A stretch of 64,000 nt of DNA from Venatoribacter cucullus (GTDB lineage: Bacteria > Pseudomonadota > Gammaproteobacteria > Pseudomonadales > Oceanobacteraceae), in NCBI RefSeq assembly GCF_016132445.1, contig NZ_CP046056.1, positions 1,860,001-1,924,000 on the forward strand, written 5' to 3'. Below are positions 44,098 through 52,905 of this stretch, piece after piece (the first letter of the stretch is position 1; the number at the start of each line of letters is the position of its first letter). The notes under the pieces were generated by a model. It made no database searches. It had not been told where the DNA came from and saw nothing but the letters and a program-made list of their open reading frames with translations. A program made the position numbers and the translations under genes.

Positions 44098-45902
44098 CCG
44101 AAGCTCTCCAGATGATAATGATTAATTAATAACTGCTTGAACTTCTTCACCCGGTGCAGCGCATGGCGCAACAGACTGCGGTCAACACTGCGCATGGCTG
44201 ATAAGCTCAGCTGCTGACTGAGGCCCGGATTATCCACCCCGCTTTCCAGTTGCTGGCGCAGACGGATACGCAAAAAGAACAGCAACGCATCTTTTAAACC
44301 CTGCACCACTTCCGGGGCCAGTACCTGTAATTCCTGTAAGCGGTCCAGCCTTACCAGGGTGTTGGTGTCACTGACGCCAAATTCAAAGGACAGCGCCCGC
44401 ACCCCATGCACCAGCGGAAAAATACCGCCTTTTTTAATATCAATATGGCCATGGTCTTCGCGGATATTACCGAGGAAATTCAGCGGCGTTTCAAACTTCA
44501 GTGCCGGGCGGGCAAACCAGGCCGACGCCACACTGGAGCGCAACTCCGGCTTCTGCCAGCTGCGTTTTACCTGCCGGAATAATTCCATATCCCCGCAAAT
44601 GGCTTCGCCATCCATAAAAATAGCCATATTCATCATGGCTTCCGGGCTGGCGGAATTCAGCCAGCGGCCCACTTTGCCCTGCCAGCCGTCCACGGTATTA
44701 ATCCAGCTGTCGTTAATAAACATCACCCCACCCGGGCACGGCGGATAGCCGAAATCCAGCAAGGCCTGATGAAAACTCTGCAACAACGGCAACACGGCTT
44801 CGCGGTCGTGCTCGTTTTTCAGAATAATGGCGTTGTCCTGGTCGGTTTTCAGAATCTGCTCGCCGCGCCCTTCACTGCCCAGCACCAGAATGCACACACT
44901 CTGCTGCAGACGCTTGGGGAAAATCAGCTCAAAAGCCCGCTGCATCAGACGCCGGTTAAGCGTGGTAATTAACTCCATAATGGCGACAATTTTCACACCC
45001 TGCTGATTCAGGCTGTCGATCAATACTTCCAGGCGTTTGGCGGCGATGACCAGCTCTTTCAGGGTTTTCGACTGCTCAATCCGCATGGCAATAACATGAG
45101 AGTGGGTTGAAAACACACTCAGCATATCCATTAATTCCAGCATGCCGACAATATCGCCATCGCGGGTAACCACCACCCGCTCAATATGATGCTGGGTCAT
45201 TTTCAGCAACGCATTAAACAGGAAGTCGCCGTATTTCACTTCAATCAGATTAAACTGAGCAATGTCCGCCACTTTGGTTTGCTTGGTTTTATCCCCCAGC
45301 AACGTAGCCCGCAGCAGATCGGTGCCGGTAACAATGCCGATTTCTTTGGCTGTGCGCACCAGCACCGCATCGTATTTCTGCTCTTCCATAATGGCCGCCA
45401 CGCGGCTGAGGCTGGTCTGGCCGGTAACGTACACCGGCGGGCGGATGCTTTCTTCATCAATGCGGGACAGAATAAATTCTGACACCCCGGCCCCGCTGTC
45501 ACGCTGCTCAACCAGATTCTGCCGGGTTCCTAAATCCGTTTTAAAATAAACCGAGAAATCTTTGGATTTATCCAGCAGGTGAATGAAGTTTTTGGTTTTC
45601 AGTAAATAGCACAGCGTTTCTTCCGTGGCCGTGTACTTATGCTTGCAGCCGGATTCCAGAATGGCACGCACATCAAAAATATCTTCATTGCCGTAACGCG
45701 CATACAGCTTATTGCCGCTCTGATCCGTTTCCGAAACCACCCCTTTATACACAATAAACAAACCGGGTGAGGCATCCCCTTCGTTCAGAATAACGCTGCC
45801 GGCCGGATAAAAAACCAGATCCAGATGCCCGGTAAGCCACTGCAACTGTTCCGGCTCCAGAAAGCTGAACGGTGGCTGATTAAGATTGATCTGAATGGTC
45901 AT
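44094..45902 (-). CDS. cNMP-binding, CBS and DUF294 nucleotidyltransferase-like protein
   Basis: The 602-residue protein has an N-terminal cyclic-nucleotide-binding fold (about 15-130), two CBS domains (about 155-275, with IGIVTGTDLL and DIVGMLELMDML), then a DUF294 nucleotidyltransferase domain (VLGSEGRGEQILKTDQDNAI, the GSxxR and DxD-like residues) and a DUF294 C-terminal helical part. It may sense nucleotides and modify a partner, as in PII-uridylyltransferase-like enzymes. I start at 45902 because AGGA lies upstream and the cNMP domain follows at the usual distance; an in-frame extension to 46082 runs across a terminator and is unlikely to be used. Confidence 0.85.
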   Translation of the reverse strand: MTIQINLNQPPFSFLEPEQLQWLTGHLDLVFYPAGSVILNEGDASPGLFIVYKGVVSETDQSGNKLYARYGNEDIFDVRAILESGCKHKYTATEETLCYLLKTKNFIHLLDKSKDFSVYFKTDLGTRQNLVEQRDSGAGVSEFILSRIDEESIRPPVYVTGQTSLSRVAAIMEEQKYDAVLVRTAKEIGIVTGTDLLRATLLGDKTKQTKVADIAQFNLIEVKYGDFLFNALLKMTQHHIERVVVTRDGDIVGMLELMDMLSVFSTHSHVIAMRIEQSKTLKELVIAAKRLEVLIDSLNQQGVKIVAIMELITTLNRRLMQRAFELIFPKRLQQSVCILVLGSEGRGEQILKTDQDNAIILKNEHDREAVLPLLQSFHQALLDFGYPPCPGGVMFINDSWINTVDGWQGKVGRWLNSASPEAMMNMAIFMDGEAICGDMELFRQVKRSWQKPELRSSVASAWFARPALKFETPLNFLGNIREDHGHIDIKKGGIFPLVHGVRALSFEFGVSDTNTLVRLDRLQELQVLAPEVVQGLKDALLFFLRIRLRQQLESGVDNPGLSQQLSLSAMRSVDRSLLRHALHRVKKFKQLLINHYHLESFG

Positions 45903-45958
45903 CGAAGCATCCTGTGGCAGATTCCGTCTGCAATAAGCATAGAGGTAAAACGCAGAGA

Positions 45959-45987
45959 TAAAAAAGGCACCGTCAAACGACGGTGCC
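45959..45987 (-). terminator. Intrinsic terminator in the leader of the DUF294 gene
   Basis: On the minus strand GGCACCGTC and GACGGTGCC pair around GTTT and are followed by six T. It lies 57 bases before the DUF294 start codon. No gene ends here on this strand, so it is an attenuator or the end of a small RNA that begins downstream of the TAGAAT near 46104-46109. Confidence 0.8.
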
Positions 45988-46228
45988 AAGGGGAGCCCCA
46001 GCTCAGAGGCAAGGATCGCACTGCCGCCAGACAGCCACAGTGCAGATTCAGAAAACGATAACTCTCCGACATAGACAGCCATGCACTACAGAGTAATGGC
46101 GCTATTCTAATGGCGGAAGCGCGCCGGCTCAGCCCGACCATAGTAGCAGGCTGAACAGGACGGCCTGTGCCGGCCGCACGGGCGTGATAAACTGCCCCGC
46201 AAACGATAAAAAGACTTCAAGGACTCCT

Positions 46229-49200
46229 ATGATCCCGGTATGGCAGCTGGTTTCGATTTCCGTTCTGTACATTGCAACCCTGTTCTGGATTGCCTGGTAC
46301 GGCGACCGCCGCGCCCAGCAAGGCAAACCCATTCATAACAGCGGCACCGTCTACAGCCTGTCGCTGGCGGTGTACTGCACCTCCTGGACCTTCTATGGCG
46401 CCGTTGGTCAGGCCGCGACCAGTGGCTGGATGTTCCTGAGTATTTATGTCGGCCCGATTCTGTTTCTGCTGCTGTTCTGGCGCATGCTCAGCAAAATTAT
46501 CCGCATCGCCAAAGAAAAACGTCTGACCTCCATCGCCGACTTTATCGGCACCCGTTATGGCCGCGACCACACATTGGCCATTCTTATTACCATTGTGGCG
46601 CTGCTGGGGGTTATTCCCTATGTGGCGCTGCAGTTAAAAGCCATTGCCACCACCTTTGAGCTGGCGACCCAGCCGCTGGGCGTCAGCGTGGCCGGCAGCC
46701 TGCCCTTCTGGGAAGACACGGCCTTTCATATCAGCTGGGCCATGGCCCTGTTTGTGATTATTTTCGGTACCCGCGATATCGACGCCAGCGAGCAGCACCC
46801 GGGGATGATTCTGGCGGTGGCCTTTGAATCCATCGTAAAGCTGGCCGCCATTCTGATTGTCGGCTTCTGGGTGGTAACCACCCTGTACGACACCCCGCTG
46901 GGATTTCTGACCTTATCGGCCAGCGTTATTCCCGACCACCCGATCTTTAACAGCAATATTATTTCGGTAGCCTTTTTGCTGCAGAGCCTGCTGGCCGGCT
47001 TCGCCATTCTGTGTCTGCCACGCCAGTTTCAGGTCGCGGTTATTGAAAACGAATCGCCCCGCCATGTGCACACCGCGCGCTGGTTATTCCCGCTCTATTT
47101 GTTGCTGATGGTCGCCTTTGTGGTGCCCATCGCCCTGACCGGCCAGATGTTTATGCACGACCTGGGCTTTACCCCGGATACCTACGTTATCAGCCTGCCG
47201 GTCGCGCTGGGCCAGAAATTAATGGCCATTATCGGTTTTATCGGCGGTGGCAGCGCCGCCACCGGCATGATTATTGTGGCCACCATTGCCATCAGCACCA
47301 TGGTGTCGAACGAGCTGGTGCTGCCGGTATTTTTCCGCAACTCCAGCCACAATGGTGAGCCGCAGCAATCGTCCAACATCCGCACGCTGGTGCTGACGGT
47401 ACGCCGGCTGGTCATCGTTATGGTCATGCTGTTGTCGTACGGCTTTTACCGCTGGGTCGGCGAGTTTGAATCCCTGGCCGCCATCGGCCTGTTGTCCTTT
47501 GCGGCCGTGGCGCAGTTTGCCCCGGCCTTAATCGGTGGCCTGCTGTGGCAGGGAGCCAACCGTCAGGGCGCCATTGCCGGCGTGCTGGGCGGCACCTTTG
47601 TGTGGTTCTTTACCCTGTTGTGGCCGGTGATCATGCAGGAACTGACCGCCACCGGCATTACCCCCGACAAATTCTTCGGCATGGAGCTGGACCGCTTCAG
47701 CTTCGGCGTGATCCTCAGCCTGTGGGTGAATATTTCGCTGTTTGTATTCTTCTCGGTGGTCACCAACGCCTCGGTGCGGGAACGCATGCTGGCCAGCGAT
47801 TTCACCAGCACCAAAGCCCTGCAACCGGCCAATAAACTGTCGCCCGGTTTAAGCTGCAAAGTCGACGACGTGCGCGTGGTACTGGAACGTATTCTGGGCT
47901 ACAAAAAAACCGAAGCATTTTTTGCTGAATACCAGTCCCACCACGGCATCCAGTACGACCATGCGCCGGCCTCGGCCGAATTACTGCGCGATACCGAAAA
48001 ACTGCTGGCCTCGGTGGTGGGTTCGTCGTCGGCACGGGTCATTTTTTCCACCCTGCTCGGTGGTGAACAGATTCAGATCCGCGACCTCGCCTTCCTCGCC
48101 AGTGAAGCCAGCCAGGCCTTTGCCATGAGCCGCGAACAACTGCAGGCAGCGCTGGAAAACCTGCAGCAGGGTGTGAGCGTGGTTGACCGCAATCTCAACC
48201 TGGTGGCCTGGAACAGCCGTTATCTGGAAATATTCAATTATCCGCCGGGGCTGATTCAGGTGGGCAAACCCATTGCCGAAATCATTGCCTTTAACGCTGG
48301 CCGTGGCTTCTGCGGCAGCGGCACCATCGAACAACAGGTAGCGCGGCGGATGAATTTTCTGCGCGCCGGCTCGTCGCATAACTTTGAACGCCAGTTGCCC
48401 AATGGCGTGGTCATTCTGATGCAAGGTCACCCGATGCCGGATGGTGGTTTCGTAACCAGTTTTACCGACATCACCATTCACCGCAAAGCCGAACAGGCGC
48501 TGAAAGAAGCCAATATCAGCCTGGAACAACGGGTGGAAGAAAGCAGCGAAGAACTGGCCGACCTGACCGCCCAGCTGATTGAAGCCAACACCAGCAAAAC
48601 CCGCTTCCTGGCCGCCGCCGGCCACGACCTGATGCAACCACTGAACGCCGCCAAGCTGTTTGCCTCAACCCTGGCCCAGCACAACCTCAGCGACGATCAG
48701 CGGCATTTATTAAACCACCTGGAAGGCTCGCTGCAGTCGGCCGAAGACGTGCTGTCGGTACTGGTGGAAATATCCAAACTGGATGCCGGTGCCATTGAGC
48801 CGGTGGTACGACCGGTACAGCTGAATACCGTGCTGAAACCACTGCGTGATGAATTTACCGCGCTGGCGGCCGAAAAAGGCCTGCGCCTGCGTTTCCACAG
48901 CGGCGACCACTGGGTACTCAGCGACCCGCACTGGCTGCGGCGCATTATTCAGAACCTGGTTTCCAACGCCGTGCGCTACACCAACAAAGGCGGCGTATTA
49001 CTGGGTTGCCGCAAACGCGGCCAGGAACTGGTGATTGAAGTGTGGGACAGCGGCCCCGGCATTCCGAAATCCAAACTGGGAGAAATTTTCCGCGAATTCA
49101 AACGCCTGCACACCAGCAAAGACAGCAAAGGGCTGGGGCTGGGGCTGGCCATTGTCGACCGCATGGCCAAACGCATGGGCCACCGCATTGAAGTGGATTC

Positions 49201-49663
49201 CTGGGTGGATTACGGCAGCCGCTTCCGCCTGATAGTGCCCATTACCGAAGCGGCACTGGTAAAACAGGACAACCGCGACCAGCAGGCACGGGTATCCGGC
49301 AGCTTTGAAGGCATGAAAACCTTTGTTATCGACAATGACCCGGAAGTGCTGGCCGGCATGAACGCCCTACTGAACAGCTGGCAATGCGAGGTATACAGCT
49401 GCAGCGATATGGAAGACGCCTTAAAAGTACCCTTTACGCCACAGATTATGCTGTCGGACTACCAGCTGGATAACGACGAAACCGGTCTGGAAGTAATGAA
49501 AGCCCTGCGGCAGAAATTCGGTGACGAACTTCCCGGGGTACTGATCACCGCCGACCCACGCCCGGCGGTAGAAGAAGAAGCCCGCGAACTGGGCTTCTAT
49601 TTCCTGCGCAAACCCCTGCGGCCAGCGGCGTTACGGGCGTTACTGCGGAGGATGATTCGGTAG
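46229..49663 (+). CDS. crbS: Hybrid sensor kinase fused to sodium:solute symporter domain (CrbS-like)
   Basis: The 1144-residue protein has 13 membrane helices of the SSS family (residues about 1-540), a PAS-like domain (about 640-770), a histidine kinase core with phospho-acceptor His799 in AAGHDLMQPLN, an ATPase domain with DSGPGIPKSKLGEIF, and a C-terminal receiver with Asp1077. This is the CbrA/CrbS/MxtR architecture. CrbS senses acetate-related signals and drives CrbR to turn on acs. The assignment as CrbS rests on the adjacent LuxR regulator and acs. I use the ATG at 46229 with AAGGA upstream; an ATG at 46184 has no ribosome site. Confidence 0.88.
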   Translation: MIPVWQLVSISVLYIATLFWIAWYGDRRAQQGKPIHNSGTVYSLSLAVYCTSWTFYGAVGQAATSGWMFLSIYVGPILFLLLFWRMLSKIIRIAKEKRLTSIADFIGTRYGRDHTLAILITIVALLGVIPYVALQLKAIATTFELATQPLGVSVAGSLPFWEDTAFHISWAMALFVIIFGTRDIDASEQHPGMILAVAFESIVKLAAILIVGFWVVTTLYDTPLGFLTLSASVIPDHPIFNSNIISVAFLLQSLLAGFAILCLPRQFQVAVIENESPRHVHTARWLFPLYLLLMVAFVVPIALTGQMFMHDLGFTPDTYVISLPVALGQKLMAIIGFIGGGSAATGMIIVATIAISTMVSNELVLPVFFRNSSHNGEPQQSSNIRTLVLTVRRLVIVMVMLLSYGFYRWVGEFESLAAIGLLSFAAVAQFAPALIGGLLWQGANRQGAIAGVLGGTFVWFFTLLWPVIMQELTATGITPDKFFGMELDRFSFGVILSLWVNISLFVFFSVVTNASVRERMLASDFTSTKALQPANKLSPGLSCKVDDVRVVLERILGYKKTEAFFAEYQSHHGIQYDHAPASAELLRDTEKLLASVVGSSSARVIFSTLLGGEQIQIRDLAFLASEASQAFAMSREQLQAALENLQQGVSVVDRNLNLVAWNSRYLEIFNYPPGLIQVGKPIAEIIAFNAGRGFCGSGTIEQQVARRMNFLRAGSSHNFERQLPNGVVILMQGHPMPDGGFVTSFTDITIHRKAEQALKEANISLEQRVEESSEELADLTAQLIEANTSKTRFLAAAGHDLMQPLNAAKLFASTLAQHNLSDDQRHLLNHLEGSLQSAEDVLSVLVEISKLDAGAIEPVVRPVQLNTVLKPLRDEFTALAAEKGLRLRFHSGDHWVLSDPHWLRRIIQNLVSNAVRYTNKGGVLLGCRKRGQELVIEVWDSGPGIPKSKLGEIFREFKRLHTSKDSKGLGLGLAIVDRMAKRMGHRIEVDSWVDYGSRFRLIVPITEAALVKQDNRDQQARVSGSFEGMKTFVIDNDPEVLAGMNALLNSWQCEVYSCSDMEDALKVPFTPQIMLSDYQLDNDETGLEVMKALRQKFGDELPGVLITADPRPAVEEEARELGFYFLRKPLRPAALRALLRRMIR

Positions 49664-49724
49664 AAGCTGTGGGGTTGAGGGTTAATCGTTCAGGGTTCTG
49701 CGTGCCCGGTAGTTAAGCCAGCGC

Positions 49725-49759
49725 ACGCCCAACGCTTAACGCCGAACGCCGAACGCCCA
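49725..49759. repeat. Five tandem heptamers between converging crbS and crbR
   Basis: The units ACGCCCA, ACGCTTA, ACGCCGA, ACGCCGA and ACGCCCA follow one another without gap, and the next two bases continue AC. The fixed part is ACGC--A. They end 3 bases before the crbR stop codon (49763), within a 99-bp gap. Confidence 0.85.
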
Positions 49760-49762
49760 ACA

Positions 49763-50440
49763 TCACTCCATCTGCCCCGCCATAGTGGTATCCGGCTTTT
49801 CAAAATCCAGACTTTGCACAGCAATAACCGCCTGGGTGCGGGTACGCACGCCCAGCTTGCGGAAAATCGCGGTAACGTGGGCTTTAATGGTGGCTTCGCT
49901 GACGTCCAGATCGTAGGCGATCTGTTTGTTCAGCATACCTTCCGACATCATGCTTAATACACGGAACTGCTGCGGCGTAAGGCTGGCCAGACGGTTGGCC
50001 AGATCCAGCGCATTCTGGTCTGGGTGATGCTGATGGCGGCGCGCCGCTTCCGGCAGATAAATATCACCTTCCAGCACCCGGCCAATGGCGCTGGCAATAT
50101 CATCCAGCGAGGCCGACTTGGGAATATAACCCGAAGCTTCATGGTCAATGGCCTGACACATAATGGCCGGGTCTTCACAGGCCGACACCACCATCACCGG
50201 AATTTCCGGGTAGTGCGAACGCAAAAACACCAGCCCGGAATAGCCATGCGCACCCGGCATCTGTAAATCCAGCAGAATAAGGTCGGCATCTTTGTGCTGT
50301 TCCACCACCTGCTGCAGTTCCGGCAAAGACTCTGCCTGGGCAATGGTCACATCCGGCACCAGCTGCTTTACCGCCTGCTGCATGGCTGTGCGGAACAGCG
50401 GATGGTCATCAGCGATAATAATTTTCTGTGCGAGCTGCAT
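49763..50440 (-). CDS. crbR: LuxR-type response regulator (CrbR-like)
   Basis: The 225-residue regulator has a receiver domain with Asp11/Asp12 in IIADDHPLF and the phospho-acceptor Asp58 in LILLDLQMPG. The C-terminal LuxR helix-turn-helix contains LTPQQFRVLSMMSEGMLNK and VSEATIKAHVTAIFRKLGV. I start at 50440 because AGGGA lies five bases upstream of that ATG; 50452 and 50467 are alternatives. It converges on crbS and lies beside acs, which matches CrbR/ErdR. It would activate acs and the symporter operon. Confidence 0.88.
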   Translation of the reverse strand: MQLAQKIIIADDHPLFRTAMQQAVKQLVPDVTIAQAESLPELQQVVEQHKDADLILLDLQMPGAHGYSGLVFLRSHYPEIPVMVVSACEDPAIMCQAIDHEASGYIPKSASLDDIASAIGRVLEGDIYLPEAARRHQHHPDQNALDLANRLASLTPQQFRVLSMMSEGMLNKQIAYDLDVSEATIKAHVTAIFRKLGVRTRTQAVIAVQSLDFEKPDTTMAGQME

Positions 50441-50531
50441 AGATTCCCTCATATCTGAGCCGGTCATATTCAGCCGGCAGCGGTTATTTTTTTATTGTGC
50501 ACCCATGATGCTAGCAGGGGTTCAGAAAAGC

Positions 50532-50567
50532 AAAAAACTGCCCAGGGAGATTATCCCGGGGCAGTTT
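50532..50567 (-). terminator. Intrinsic terminator of acs
   Basis: On the minus strand AAACTGCCC pairs with GGGCAGTTT around a 15-base loop with its own inner CGGGA / TCCC-like pairing, and is followed by TTTT. It lies 17 bp past the acs stop. Confidence 0.85.
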
Positions 50568-50583
50568 CCTTACACGCCGACCC

Positions 50584-52536
50584 TCACTTACGGTTCAGAC
50601 GCTGATCCACCAGGGTTTCCACCACCGACGGATCGGCCAGAGTAGAAATATCACCCAGAGCATCGTGCTCGTTGGCGGCAATTTTACGCAGAATACGGCG
50701 CATAATCTTACCCGAGCGGGTTTTTGGCAGCCCGGAAGTGATCTGAATCAAATCCGGTGTCGCAATCGGGCCAATCTCAGCACGTACCCAGTTACGCAGC
50801 TCTTTCACCAGTTCTTCACTGGCCTGTTCGCCGCTGTTCAGAGTGACGTATACATAGATACCCTGACCTTTAATATCGTGCGGATAACCCACCACCGCAG
50901 CCTCGGCCACTTTCGGGTGCGATACCAGCGCGCTTTCTACTTCAGCGGTACCCATACGGTGGCCGGATACGTTAATAACGTCGTCCACACGGCCGGTAAT
51001 CCAGTAGTAACCGTCTTCATCACGACGGGCACCATCACCGGTGAAATACATACCGCGGAAGGTGGAGAAATAAGTCTGCACATACCGCTCATGGTCACCG
51101 TACACGGTACGGGCCTGGCCCGGCCAGCTGTCGACAATCACCAGGTTACCTTCGGTTGCACCTTCCAGGATCATGCCAGTGTTGTCCACCAGCGCCGGCT
51201 GCACACCAAAGAACGGACGGGTAGCCGAACCGGGTTTGGTATCGGTTGCACCCGGCAGCGGGGTAATCATGATGCCGCCGGTTTCAGTCTGCCACCAGGT
51301 ATCCACAATCGGGCAGCGCTCTTCACCGATAACACGGTAATACCATTCCCAGGCTTCCGGGTTAATCGGCTCGCCCACAGAACCCAGCAGACGCAGGGAT
51401 TCACGATGGGTATTTTCCACCGCCCGTGAACCTTCAGCCATCAGCGAGCGGATAGCGGTCGGCGCGGTGTACAGAATGTTCACCTGGTGCTTATCCACGA
51501 TTTGCGAGAAACGGTTGATATCCGGATAGTTCGGTACGCCTTCGCACATCAGGGTAATGGCACCGTTCAGCAGCGGTCCGTACAGAATATAGGTGTGGCC
51601 GGTAATCCAGCCCACGTCGGCGGTACACCAGTACACATCGCCTTCGTGGTAATCAAAAATGTACTGATGGGTAATAGAGGCATACACCAGATAACCACCA
51701 GTGGTATGCACCACGCCTTTCGGCTTACCAGTTGAACCGGAGGTGTACAGGATAAACAGCGGGTCTTCGGCGTTCATTTCTTCCGCCGGGCAATGCGGAG
51801 AAGCCACTTTAACCAGGTCGTGGTACCACACATCACGGGCCGCGTGCCAGGCCACGTTACCGCCGGTACGCTTCACCACAATCACTTTTTCCAGTGAACG
51901 GATGGCCGGGTTGGTTAACGCTTCATCGACGTTGGCTTTCAGCGCCACGTTCTTACCACCGCGCACACCTTCGTCGGCGGTGATTACAATTTTGGCATTA
52001 CTGTCTTCAATACGGCCGGCCAGTGCATCCGGCGAGAAACCACCAAACACCACGGAATGCACTGCACCAATACGGGTACAGGCCAGCATCGCCACGGCGG
52101 CTTCCGGGATCATCGGCATGTAAATACACACCACATCACCCTTGCGCACGCCCTGGCCACGCAGCGCGTTGGCAAAACGGGATACTTCTTCGTGCAGCTC
52201 GCGGTAGGTAATATGACGGTCTTCAGACGGGTCATCGCCTTCCCAGATAATAGCCGTCTGGTCACCGCGGGTTTCCAGGTGACGATCCAGACAGTTCACA
52301 GAAGTATTCAGCGTGCCGTCTTCAAACCACTTGATATCCACATTGTGGTCATCGAATGAAACGTTGCGCACACGGGTAAAAGGCTTCATCCAGTCGATAC
52401 GCTGCATGGCCTGCTCGCGCCAGAACCCTTCCGGGTTAATGATGGACTGCTGATACATCTGCAGATACTTTTCGTTATTGATCCAGGCGGAATCCGAAAA
52501 TTCCTGCTTTACCGGATACAATTTCTGGTCGCTCAT
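50584..52536 (-). CDS. acs: Acetyl-CoA synthetase
   Basis: Acs activates acetate with ATP and CoA to acetyl-CoA in the cytoplasm. The 650-residue protein has the AMP-forming signature [15 protein letters not shown] and the C-terminal acetylated lysine motif [17 protein letters not shown]-like [10 protein letters not shown] is also present. I start at 52536 because AGGAG lies upstream and the family begins there; the longer frame to 52638 would lie in the promoter. The gene has its own candidate operator 122 bp upstream and probably supplies the acetyl-CoA for growth on acetate. Confidence 0.96.
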   Translation of the reverse strand: MSDQKLYPVKQEFSDSAWINNEKYLQMYQQSIINPEGFWREQAMQRIDWMKPFTRVRNVSFDDHNVDIKWFEDGTLNTSVNCLDRHLETRGDQTAIIWEGDDPSEDRHITYRELHEEVSRFANALRGQGVRKGDVVCIYMPMIPEAAVAMLACTRIGAVHSVVFGGFSPDALAGRIEDSNAKIVITADEGVRGGKNVALKANVDEALTNPAIRSLEKVIVVKRTGGNVAWHAARDVWYHDLVKVASPHCPAEEMNAEDPLFILYTSGSTGKPKGVVHTTGGYLVYASITHQYIFDYHEGDVYWCTADVGWITGHTYILYGPLLNGAITLMCEGVPNYPDINRFSQIVDKHQVNILYTAPTAIRSLMAEGSRAVENTHRESLRLLGSVGEPINPEAWEWYYRVIGEERCPIVDTWWQTETGGIMITPLPGATDTKPGSATRPFFGVQPALVDNTGMILEGATEGNLVIVDSWPGQARTVYGDHERYVQTYFSTFRGMYFTGDGARRDEDGYYWITGRVDDVINVSGHRMGTAEVESALVSHPKVAEAAVVGYPHDIKGQGIYVYVTLNSGEQASEELVKELRNWVRAEIGPIATPDLIQITSGLPKTRSGKIMRRILRKIAANEHDALGDISTLADPSVVETLVDQRLNRK

Positions 52537-52905
52537 AGCGTTCTCCTGCGAGTTATTATCATTGTTGGCTCGGCGCGGTGTCCGCACAGTAACTGACGTA
52601 ACCAATGCGCTTAATGCCTTTGCATTCATAGTGGTCATTGGCTGCCAAATGCTGAATTAGACAATGGTCTATCCACAATCCGGGCTGATTATGTCTTTTT
52701 TTTCAGCAGTGAGACGCCCAAACCCCATTCTGCCAAGCCGTGCGCCGGTTTCGTCCTTTATTACCGCATCCATGCCGGCCAATGCCCCCGACCAAAGCCG
52801 TACAAACACCGTACCGCGGTGGCACCTGCTACTTATGGCTAATTTCTCACCAATTCAGAACTGCACCATAGTGGTTCGGCACAACGACAATAACAGGAGA
52901 GTAAC
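52537..52905. other. 369-bp divergent promoter region between acs and the porin
   Basis: No gene is present. It holds the candidate CrbR operator (52658-52671), a possible acs -10 box TATGAA read on the minus strand (52625-52630), an eight-T run at 52692-52699, and the porin ribosome site AGGAG near 52896-52900. I saw no convincing sigma-54 or sigma-70 box for the porin. Confidence 0.4.
52658..52671 (-). promoter_or_regulatory. Candidate CrbR operator upstream of acs
   Basis: Read in the direction of acs this is TAGACCATTGTCTA, an imperfect palindrome with half-sites TAGAC and GTCTA around four bases. It is centred about 46 bases upstream of the start implied by the TATGAA -10 box, a usual place for an activator. 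Two similar sites lie upstream of the DUF4212/symporter operon. Confidence 0.55.

Noticed and set aside
45903-46082. N-terminal extension of the DUF294 protein by 60 residues
   Set aside because: It crosses an intrinsic terminator, lacks a ribosome site and precedes the usual family start.
52829-52850. A sigma-54-like TGGCAC element before the porin
   Set aside because: The second half TTGC is not at the required spacing.
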